A stretch of 64,000 nucleotides of DNA from Chelydra serpentina (Eukaryota > Chordata > Testudines > Chelydridae), in assembly GCA_037349315.1 (NCBI GenBank), contig JBAIAC010000007.1, positions 22,090,001 to 22,154,000 on the forward strand, written 5' to 3'. This document shows, one piece after another, positions 1 through 9,589 of this stretch. Below the pieces are notes generated by a model. That model ran no database searches. It saw only the letters and a list, made by a program, of their open reading frames with translations, and had not been told where the DNA came from. Made by a program: the position numbers and the translations under genes. Numbering within the stretch: position 1 is the stretch's first letter; every line of letters begins with the position of its first letter.

Positions 1-790
1 TCATAGCAAACCATTGGAAAATTCTGACACTGGTGCAAAGGACACCAGTAATCCTAGTTCTAATCACACTAGCCCTAGATTTGCTCTCATGTCTAATGTG
101 AACAAGGTCCCAGGCAGGAAATGCATGAACAGCAAAATCTGTGGAGAGGACGAAAAAATCCCTTGTGAAAAGGAGTAAAAAAGGCCCAGACTGGGAGTTA
201 GGCACTTAAATATTTTAGGATCTGGGCCAAAATGACCCATCTTACATTTATCGTCTCCTCTACTGTGTGAGAATGGGGGATACATTAAAAGAGGTGAAGG
301 ATGCAGCTTGTGGTGCCACTGAGAAATTTGTCCCCAATCCCTAAGTGGCTTGCAGTCAGACATACAAAGAAAGCTATCTGTGTGGATTCCAGGGTACAAT
401 TTCCCCACTCCAGCATGGCTGGCTCCCATGACCTGCTATCATTGAATTCCTCATCTAGGTAGCACATTCTAATCTCTCTGCTGGGAGTTTATGAGCATCT
501 GAACATCAATAATGCATGCAGCTTTTAGCCCCTGGCCCAGGAAAGCATATTGTGAAGAGTGGCCACTCCTGGGAAAAACACTTCAGTTCCAGTGGCGTTC
601 CAATCACATACTGTTTGCATAGGGAGGCTTCTGCAGGCAAGGGGGACAGCAGGAAACACTGCTCCTTCTGCGCTCTGCCATCCCTGACTGGTAGCTCGAA
701 TCTGCACTGCATGGGCAAAAGGTGGGCAAAATGTCCCAGAAAAACAAGCTTCATCATTGTTTGCTCTGTATCCTCTCTCCTAATTTGTAT
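1..790 (+). promoter_or_regulatory. Upstream block of serpin gene A (duplicated 5' flank)
   Basis: This stretch holds no gene. It resembles the DNA upstream of the other serpin units: parts align by eye with 15960-16560 and 16796-16920 (unit B), 30840-31260 (C), 44495-45120 (D) and 57050-57490 (E). Examples are a block reading CTCTCTGYTGGGAGTT, and the run 'cagaaaaacaagcttcatca' just before the promoter. The shared flank shows that the duplication unit includes at least about 0.8 kb of 5' DNA, so each copy carried its own proximal control region. The window starts inside this block, so its true left edge is not visible. Confidence 0.6.
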
Positions 791-797
791 TTGATCT

Positions 798-896
798 GAT
801 TAATGATTAATGGAGGACACTGCTGTTCAGCAGTAATTAATAGAGCAAGGAGCAGTCCAGATCAGATGGGCACAGTAGGATCCTTTGCAATGTACT
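798..896 (+). promoter_or_regulatory. Gene A proximal promoter and non-coding exon 1
   Basis: An HNF1-like site sits at 798-811, with core TTAATGATTAA close to the GTTAATNATTAAC consensus. About 50 bases on is the GGAGCAG...AGATCAGAT segment that the other copies carry downstream of their TATA box. Unit A has TAATTAATAG where B, C and D have TATAAATAA, so it appears to lack the TATA box. Exon 1 probably begins near 860 and ends at 896, at ACT|GTGAGT, a donor kept in all four units. HNF1 is the main liver activator of SERPINA1 in mammals. Liver expression here is inference, and the start of transcription is not directly visible. Confidence 0.55.
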
Positions 897-1963
897 GTGA
901 GTACTGTCTTACTTTTTCCTTGGATCCTTTGATTTCTGATTATCTGTATTGTATGCACTTTGGTTTATGGAATTATTTAGTTTACATGTGGGTGACTTTG
1001 TAACAGGTAGAGAGAACACCCTATTCTGATTTTAAAAAACAAAAATGCACAAAACACTCAAGGGGCTAGTATAAACTAGTGTTCTGGTGGAGGAGGGAGC
1101 TAGGACAAAGCAACCGCAATTTATATTTTAAATGATGGGAAACTGTCAATATTTTGCCTAAAATGGCAGAAAGACATACTAGGAAGCCATATAGATCTTT
1201 TACATGTGTCTCTGCAGAGAGATTAGTGCCAGAGATCCATTAATGACCCTTCCATTGTATTTGCCTTTTAGGAAATTGTACCAAAAATAGTCATTGGTAG
1301 TAGAAACCCACAGCATGAATTCTGTGGGGAACACTGTACCTTGTGTTTTATAGCATATTTTTATTTAATTAGCAGATTATAATGACCTGGCAAACTGTGG
1401 AAGGCAAATATAGCAGCAACAGCAATCCTGAAGTGTAGATTATAAAAGTAAATTCTGTTTGTAATCCAATTTTTACTGGGAAAAGGTGTTCTGAAAGTTT
1501 TCAGTCTTTTGCAAGTTTATATGAACCTTAATATGATCTAAGCTATCTCATTTGAAAGAGCACGTGATCACATAAAGAATTTATCAGGAGGCATATATTT
1601 CTTCTGAGAGTTATTGGCATCTGAAATGTGAAATCTTGAAAGTGAGCTTTTTCCATTTTTGAGAAAGGAATTTCACTTTGTTTCAAGCTCCATGCCCTGC
1701 TGTCATTAGCTCTGGCTCATTGTGACAGATTAAAAAGGCCGTATGCAAACATTTGTGTCTTGGAAAGGTGAGTTCTATGACATTGGCCTGGAATGTGATA
1801 TCAGTGGGACAAATTGATCCATTGTAGCTCCAGTGGAGTCCACAACAGGTGTTAATCACTGAATAGTAAGCAACAGATGTCATAGTACACGGGAAAAAAA
1901 GGAACACTTTTCTTAACTAACTTCTGTAAATCCAAATATTTTACAGAATAAATCGAAAGGAAA

Positions 1964-4900
1964 ATGAAGCCCACCCTCTCTGTGTGTTTGTTACTGACTG
2001 GACTTCAAGCAGTCAGTCATTGTCATCATCAGCCTGATCACCGCAATGACGGGGATGGTCATAAAGATGCATCCACCAAGGAACACAATTGCCCCGTTGA
2101 AGGAGTTTATACATGCGAAAGCAAGGCCTACTTCAAACTGTCCCCCAGCAATATTGACTTCGCATTTAGATTTTACAAGCAAGTTATATCAGAGGCAGCT
2201 GACAAAAATATTTTCTTCTCTCCCATAAGCATCTCTACTGCCTTTGCAATGCTGACACTAGGGGCTAAATCAGCTACTCTGAATCAGATTCACAAAGGAC
2301 TCACCTTTGACCTGAACAAGACTCGGGAAAAGGAGATACATGAAGGCTTCTGCCATCTCATCTGTGCGCTAAACCGTCCAGACAGGGTGATCCAGCTGAA
2401 TATGGGCAATGCCCTTTTCCTAGGAGAGACACTGAAACCACGAAAAAAGTTTTTAGAAGATGTTAAAAACTTTTATAAATCAGAAGTTTTTTCTAGTGAC
2501 TTTAACAATTCTACCAATGCTGTGAAACAGATCAATAATTATATTGAGAAGAAAACACATGGGAAAATTGTTGATTTAGTCCAGGATCTTGATCCATTCA
2601 CTGTAATGATTCTTATTAACTACGTTTTCTTTAAAGGTAAGAATTGTTATAACATGGCCATTTATTGTAACCATGAGCTTTGGAAGGTTGACTAAAATCT
2701 AGGACAATGAAACTGTTAGATGCTCTATCTGGGAAACACTCCAATCTGGAAAGTCAGTCTATAAGACGACAAATGTGTTTTTTCCCCACTTAAGAGTGGA
2801 AGAAACTGATTTTGAAGCAAATACCTATATTTCTATGCAATATGTATTAATCTGATGGATATATACAGTCTCAGTTTAGACATGATGTTCATAACTCTAT
2901 CAGTTAATAGTGGCCTTTAAACATCTACGAGAATAACACTAAAGCCAAGCTTCATAAAATCGAGAGGTGTATCAACTTATAAAAAACATTTGCTGTAAGT
3001 AAAGTTGCAGGATCAGATCCTGTGCACGTAATGCACTTGAATTAGTCTGATTCATATTAATATTTCCTCTTTGCAGTATATTCAATTGCATTCTCTTTCT
3101 TTTTTGTCATAAGCCCATTGGGAAAATCCCTTTAATTATTTTAACACAAAAGAAGAGGATTTTTTTGTGGATGGGGAAACCTCTGTTAAAGTTAATATGA
3201 TGTACCGCAAGGGCAGTTACAAACATCACTATGATAAGGAGCTGTCTTGCTGGCTGGTGCAAATACCTTACAGTGGAAATGCTGTAGCATTGTTTATTCT
3301 GCCTGATGAAGAAAAAATGAAGGAGGTGGAAAAAGCTCTCTTGAAAAAAACTGTGTCTAAATGGAAAAAGGCCTTCAAAGAAAGGTAATCTTTTAGCTAC
3401 AGCTACGTTAAAAAATGTTTTACTGCAAATTAGGACAGAAGCTCACATGAAAACAAACTATTAAGGGCAGATAGTTCAACTGAAATCTGCACACAGAAGG
3501 CCCCTTAAAGAACAGGTCTCCCTTTCCTTACATGAAAAGGGGCAGATGGGAAGGGTGATTTAGTGGATAGGACCTTGAACTATGACTCAGGAGACCTGCG
3601 TCCAGTTCCTGGCTCATCGACAGATTTCCTTGGGCAAGACACTTTATCTGATGTTTGCCCAGGTTCCCCATCTGTAAAATGAAGATAATACTTCTCTGCC
3701 TCACAGGGGAACAGGGAAAATAACATGTATTCATTAATTGTGAGGCACTCAGTTAGCATAGTGATGAGGGCCATACACAGTCTATTGCTTCTGTGGCAGG
3801 ATCAGGGTCTGCACAGGGACTAGGTGAGTTCTCACCAGGTGAGGAACAGAATACTATGCTCTCCCAATGATCCTGTGAAGATTATATAGAAAACGTACTA
3901 GAGCATGGGGGTTCTGTGATTAGGGTGACCAGATGTCCCTATTTTATAGGGACAGTCCCGATATTTGGGGCTTTTTCTTATATGGGCGCCTATTACCCCT
4001 CCACCCCCGTCCCGATTTTTCACTTTTGCTGTCTGGTCACCCTATCTGTGATGGGCAGGGTATGGAACCTTAGTCCATACTTATCCTCTAGGGGGTATGA
4101 CTACACTGCAATAAAAACCTGTGGCACAGGGTCTCAGAGCCCATGTCAATGACTTAGGCTCGTGGGGCTCAGGCAGAGCTGGAGTGTGAACTGTGATTGG
4201 AGTCCAGACTCTGAGACCCAACACTTTGCAGGGTCTCAGAGCTGACATGCCAGTCCGAGTGTCTACCTGGGCCAGCTGCAGCCATGCTGTGGGTCTTTTG
4301 TTGCAGTGTAGACATACTCTCAGGTTCCTCCAGTGTGTTTTACTAGGGGGGAAAGGTGACCCAGGTCTAAGTTACACACACCAAGTTGTCATTCTCGGTA
4401 CTGACTGCAGAGGCAGTGTGGTCCAGTGGGAAGGCACTGAGCAGGGAGTCAGGTGACCAGGGTTCTTTTCTTGGCTTTACTACTCATCTGCTGTGTGACC
4501 ATCTCTCTGTGCCACAGGCCAGGTCTACACTTAAAACTTAGGTCGACATAGCTATGGTGCTGAGGGGTCTGAAAAATCCACAAGGTGCTGTAGCTATGCC
4601 AACCTAACCCTCTGTGTAGACACAGCTAGGTCAATGGAAAAATCCTCCATCAACCTAGCTACCATCACTTTGTGCGGTGGAGTTCCTACAGTGATTGACA
4701 AAGTCCTTCTGTCTTTGTAGGCTGCGTCTAACTACTGGGTTATAGCGCCATAGCTACAGTGCAACAGCTAGGCTGCTGTAGCACCCATAGTGTAGACATG
4801 GCCTCAGTTTCTCCATTTGTAAAATGGAGCTAATGATACTGAGAGACTTACCAATGAATTCCCTGATAGTGGGGAGTACCCATCTGGCACTGGCACCTTT

Positions 4901-7639
4901 GCCACCATGCCTTGCCACACATTTCCTTATGCCCCTGGCACAGGGGATATGTTGAGACTGGTATCTGGCATGGCCAGAACACTACTCCACTCTGGCAATT
5001 GCCAGGTGGCAGATGGCCTATTGGAGTACCTTAGCTTGCTGTACTAAATTAGAATACTACCGAGGCTGCTCTAATCTACACTAGGCACAGGGCCATCATA
5101 AAATAGCCCCAGAATCAGTGAACTACAATGGACTCTTGCATAAAGTGGTATAGTTGAGAATATAGGCCTTCCATAGATACTCAGTCCTTACTCAAACACA
5201 CTGTTCAAACCTGCTGGTCAAATACAGCGCACAGACTCTTTAACAGTTTGAGTGTCACCAACTTGACCCTATTCTGCAGTGGTCTCTGAATGAGACAATT
5301 TGCCAGAAATTTTCTGTATTTCTTTTTAACAGAACAATATATCTGCACATTCCAAAATTTTCTATTTCTGGTACCTATGACGTAAAAGAGATATTCCAGA
5401 AAATGGGTGTGATCGATGTGTTCACTGACCAAGCTGATCTGTCTGGAATCACTGAAAAGACTGAACTAAAGGTTTCAAAAGTAAGTTTTTAAATGAAGAT
5501 GGTAACAAATGGATTTGTCTGTTCCTACAAATGTTACATTTATATTTTATAACATTGATGGGTTTGATCCTATTCTCATTGAACTCTTCGGCAAAACTCC
5601 CTCTGACACCAGTAGGTACAGTTTGGGTACAAAGAAAAGGGGACAAAGAGAGTCTGTCTTTGCTAAAATTGAGAATTAACATGCTTAGAAGGGTTTACAC
5701 GTTATATGTACAGAGGCTGGAGGACATCAGGAAAAGACACACGTACAAAATAAAATAATATTTTGGCCATTATATATAATTATTAAAAGGTAACAACTTG
5801 GACTTGGCAAAATATTCTCTAACTCTCATTAGAGATAGTTAGGCTTGGAAGTAGAGTCCTGCGTGGATACAAATTTATATCCATGGATGCAGATATCTGC
5901 GGATATAAGTCTCTATCCGCGGAACTGCAGGGCTCTCCAGGGAACTGCAGTAGCGAAAGGAGCAGAACGTGGGGCCGCCGCTCCCAGGAGCCAGCGCCCT
6001 GCACTAGCAGCTCCTCCGACATGGCTGTACTGGCTGCAGCCCTGCCCCCATCTCTTCCACACAGCTGTCTGTCTCCCGTCTGGGGGCGTACATGCCGCTT
6101 GAACACAAGAGCGTGACCAGGGACATCTACCAGTGAGCCTGGTGCCCACCCCAGTAGGCGAGACTGGGGGTAGTACAGCTGCACCGGAGGAGCTGCCAGT
6201 GCAAGGCACTGGCTCCTGGGAGCGGCAGCCCCGTGTTGTGCTCCTTTCGCCGCTGCGGTTCCTGGGAGAGCCCTGCAGTTCTGCGGATACAGATTTATAT
6301 CCATGGATATCCGCATCCACGGATATAAATTTGTATCCATGCATGGCTCTACTTGGAAGGACTACATTTGTATTAATAAATGTCGATACATGTCGATTTG
6401 ACCGCAATCACACAAACCAATGAAAAAAATATTTCCATCAATGATCATCTACATTTACGGATAGGCAAAGTAAGAAAAATGTTCCTTGAGAATGTATTAG
6501 AGAATGATTTAAGGATATTTACTTTGTATGTTTGGACAAGTGATGTTGACAGTTTGTGTTTCAATGGTTATAAAGGGATACCTTTTTGAATGTCAACATC
6601 TACTGTCACTAAATAATTATTATCAGCCCCCATCCCATAATTTCCTGCAACTGTGAAAATGTAAATCGATAAAAAGAAAAAAGCGTAGAAACCTGTAATT
6701 TTGCACAACTATGAAAATTTAAATAAATATAGAAAAATGCTTAAAAATAAACAGTGATATTATCCATCCACATTATTTTTAAAAAATCTCGAATTCTGCC
6801 AACCATCAGCGTAGTGCCTCACCAACCTATTAGAATTCTTTGGTGGGGGGCTCAACACACATGTACACCAGGGTGATCCAGTGGGTATCGTGTACTTTGA
6901 CTTTCAGAAGTCCTTTAACAAGGTCCATCACAAAAGGCTCTTTAGCAAAGTAAGCCGTCATGGGATAAAAGGGAAGATCCTCTCATGGATCAGTAACTGG
7001 TTAAAAGGAAAACAAGAGTAGGAATAAATTGTCAGTTTTCAGAATGGAGAGAGGTCCCAAGAATCTGTACTGGAACCAGTGCTGTTCAACATATTTATAA
7101 ATGATGTGGAAAAAGGGGTAAAGAGAAGGAGTTTTTCTGCCAGCATACTAACACCGCCTCAATGTTAGCTAAGCCAACAGAAGCACTTTTTTATCAGCTT
7201 AGCTACCTCTACACGGGGGTTTTTTGCTGACATTGCTATATCAGCTAGGTGTTTCACATGTGTGGCCAACCTAACTATTCCGACAACACTTTGCAATGTA
7301 GACTTGGCCTTACCCTACTTGCTTCTTAACAGTTGATTTTTCTAAAGAATGGTGTTTTAAAAATAAACAAGTTTATCTCTTGCTATTATTCAGGGCTCAA
7401 CAGTCAATGTAATGCTTTGCTTCATTTCCTTGCAGGTCATTCATAAGGCTGTACTAAATGTTCATGAGAATGGCACTGAGGCTGCAGGAGGGACTGTCAC
7501 GGAAATTTCATGGAGGTCTGGTGAAATTTCTCCTCCTCCTCGAATTAAATTCAACAGGCCCTTCTTGGTGATGATTTTTGATAGGCATACCCGCAGCATC
7601 CTCTTCTTGGGGAAAATCATAAACCCTATTGGAAAATAA
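1964..7639 (+). CDS. SERPINA1-like: Serpin gene A: alpha-1-antitrypsin-like, predicted P1 Arg
   Basis: Secreted serine-protease inhibitor, predicted 431 aa. Coding exons: 1964-2636, 3114-3384, 5333-5480, 7436-7639, all GT-AG. Exon 2 starts near 1947 and the ATG is the first in it. A hydrophobic signal peptide (residues 1 to about 19) is followed by a His/Asp-rich stretch, then the serpin fold: FFSPISIST shutter motif, [11 protein letters not shown] helix D region, NYVFFKG at the exon 2/3 junction, RCL hinge GTEAAGGT (377-384), P1-P1' Arg391-Ser392 by alignment with human Met358-Ser359, then IKFNRPF and the C-terminal FLGKIINP. P1 Arg suggests a trypsin- or thrombin-like target. The loop is four residues longer on the P' side than in human. 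The GNAT glycosylation site is GNAV here, while NKT and NNST sequons are present. It is the most divergent of the four. The exact specificity and orthology are inference. Confidence 0.9.
3555..3775 (+). repeat. MIR-like SINE in intron 3 of gene A
   Basis: The stretch has the typical MIR layout: a tRNA-like head (GGGTGATTTAGTGGATAGGACC), a core with TTGGGCAAGACACTTTATCT, and CCCCATCTGTAAAATGAAGATAATA. It is old and diverged. Confidence 0.7.
3921..4044 (+). mobile_element. Short MITE, copy 1 of 3 (TAGGGTGACCAGA ends)
   Basis: A 124-bp element with inverted ends (TAGGGTGACCAGATGT / GCTGTCTGGTCACCCTA). Inverted copies of the same family lie at 25810-25934 (in gene B) and 54868-54988 (after gene D). 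There is no coding capacity. The superfamily cannot be told from the ends alone. Confidence 0.75.
4388..4860 (+). repeat. MIR-like SINE split by a MITE (4517-4803)
   Basis: A MIR-like element (GGCAGTGTGGTCCAGTGGGAAG ... CTGTGTGACCATCTCTCTGTGCC) resumes after the insert as CAGTTTCTCCATTTGTAAAATGG. The 287-bp insert has inverted ends (GGCCAGGTCTACACT / TGTGTAGACATGGCC), the layout of the abundant non-autonomous DNA transposons with 'GTCTACAC' ends. The insert is therefore younger than the SINE. Confidence 0.7.
5852..6351. mobile_element. 500-bp foldback DNA transposon with an exact 8-bp target duplication
   Basis: The two ends are long inverted repeats: TAGAGTCCTGCGTGGATACA at the left matches the reverse complement of the right end, and the arms extend about 180 bp each side of a GC-rich centre. 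It is flanked by an exact 8-bp direct repeat, CTTGGAAG (5844-5851 and 6352-6359), as expected for hAT-type insertion. It lies in intron 4 of gene A. Long open frames on both strands here (164 and 173 codons) are a by-product of the GC-rich palindrome and are not called as genes. Confidence 0.8.
6834..7130 (+). mobile_element. CR1 LINE fragment (reverse transcriptase)
   Basis: Reads as a decayed CR1 palm region: [20 protein letters not shown] followed by a [15 protein letters not shown] stretch. It is truncated at both ends and lies in intron 4 of gene A, directly before a MITE fragment (about 7136-7312) ending GTAGACTTGGCC. Confidence 0.75.
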
Positions 7640-7763
7640 TTGATCAGCTGCTGGACATGTTTGTAGTGCTTCCCCGTAGTGCTGGCAAAATTCAGGTAAT
7701 CCAGCAAAGGACATGCACAGTGCTAGGGACTATATTTAGACCATAAACATACATTCCTAAACC

Positions 7764-7769
7764 CATAAA
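7764..7769 (+). terminator. Probable polyadenylation hexamer of gene A (variant CATAAA)
   Basis: Where genes B, C and D have AATAAA in a matching 3' UTR context (before the 'CTGGTATTTC' block), gene A reads CATAAA. A second CATAAA lies at 7742-7747. No AATAAA is seen between the stop codon and 7900. CATAAA is a known weak variant, so 3' end formation may be less efficient or use another site. Confidence 0.45.
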
Positions 7770-7938
7770 ACATTAATGTAGCATTTCCTTGCCTATATAC
7801 AGCTGGTATTTCTTCCTTGCGGTGTATAGCTTACATCATAACAAATCACCAATAATCTAAATAAGTCTGATTTCCTTTCCCCTGTTTTGTAAGTAGTCCT
7901 TACTGAAAAGCTCCTGTGGGGTCTTTGTTTAAGATACA

Positions 7939-9119
7939 AAGGGCTTGGCTACATAAACAATTAGCCCACGGCAAGCTGGGGTGTGAATCTACCCTGCACT
8001 CACCTGCTATGGACTTACTGTCAGTGTGCACTCTGATGACATGCATAACAGTTTGTTAATGTGCTTTGAGCTCATTCCAAAGGGAGCTAAATCAGAATGC
8101 TCTAATGGAGTGTTGACACACATGAGGAGGGTGTACGTGGACAGTTAGACCACAGCAAGGTAGGGCAGGATAGATTAGTACCCCAGTTTGCCATGGCCTA
8201 ATTGTTCGTGTAGACAAGACTAAAATCTCTTAAATTAGTTGATCTTTCCTGTACTCCTTAATTTTGGGGGGGGGGGGGGAGGGGAAGGGGGACTAGTCTG
8301 TTTTATCAACGTGATTAATTGATTGGTGATGATTGTTCCCAGCCTCCTGTTCTTTGATACTGAAAGGAATTCCTGGTCTGGTCTCTTCTCTTCTACTGAG
8401 TTAATCAGTTAATCCAGGTGCTGGTCTGAAGTTGCAGATTCAGCTATTGGGTTAATTTTCTTTTGGGGATTGTCTACACGGGGAAAAAGCCCGCAGTTGC
8501 TGGCGTACACTAAGTAATGCACAGTAGGTACTCTGCACTAATTCCCTGTCTATAGACTCTAACTGTGGACCAAGATCAGGTCTACACTACAAACCTATGT
8601 CATTTGTATCTATGTCACTCAGGAGTGTGAAAAATCCGGGAGCAACATAGTTATACTGACTTAACTCCCTATGTAGACTGCACTATGTTGGTGAAAGAGC
8701 TTCTCCTGTCGACATAGCAACCGCCTCTCGGGGAGGTGGATTAGCTATGCCAACAGGAGAGCTCTGTCCTGTCAGCCTAGGAGCTTTTTCACTTAATCGC
8801 TACAGCAGCACAGCTGCCTTGATGCAGCATTTTAAGTGTAGGCCTGCTCTGAAGTGTTCCTTTGTGGGCGTTAGCTTAATACCCTATGGAAGTGTTCTAA
8901 GCTAAACTGCCTGAGGGCACTCAGTGCACTGGAGGAGTGTCATTCCACAGAGAGTTAGTGAGCAGTAGACAGTGCACTTTAAATTCACACCCTAACTTCC
9001 TCATATAGCCACGCCCCTGGTCTGCACACGAAAGGGTTTGTCAGTATAGTAGCTATTGCTGGTATTTGTAGACATGCAAACCTCCACCCTCAGTGGAGAC
9101 AGCGTATACAGGGAAAAGG

Positions 9120-9160
<41 letters not shown>

Positions 9161-9335
9161 CAGAATAGCTTATGCTAGTTTTCCAAATGAAATGAGCTGT
9201 ACCAGCAAAAATTGCTGGTATAACTGTGTCCACACGAGGGCTTTTTGCTGGTATGTTATAAAATCTTATAAAAATTCACACCCTTAAAGTATATTATTAT
9301 ACCACCAAAAAATTCTACTGTAGACGTGCCTTATT
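7939..9335. repeat. Cluster of nested MITEs and a 37-base poly-T run, 3' of gene A
   Basis: At least three non-autonomous DNA elements with 'GTCTACAC'-type inverted ends are packed here: about 7939-8223, 8464-9010 with a second element (8577-8849) inside it, and about 9018-9330. A poly-G run lies near 8268, and 9122-9158 is an uninterrupted run of 37 T. No gene is seen. The exact borders of the older elements are approximate. Confidence 0.55.
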
Positions 9336-9589
9336 GTCTCCAACAGTTCTTGTTTTGCCTACCAACAGTTCACCTCTATTATCACATATTCTAGCTATCT
9401 TGTTAGTCTTTCCTCTAAAACAGAGGAGGGTAGAGACAAATTATAACTCCACAACACCTGTTCTTGTGCAGCACAATGGGGACATGGAACTTTCTTAGGG
9501 ACTTTAAACTACTTTTAAACTCACAAAATTAACACAGACACATAAATTGCAGATACTGTCTGAGGAACTGCCTTTCCAAATCTTAGCTG

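Noticed and set aside
5819..6407. Long open frames (up to 173 codons) on both strands
   Set aside because: They lie in a foldback transposon with a GC-rich palindromic centre; the plus and minus frames mirror each other and show no domain.
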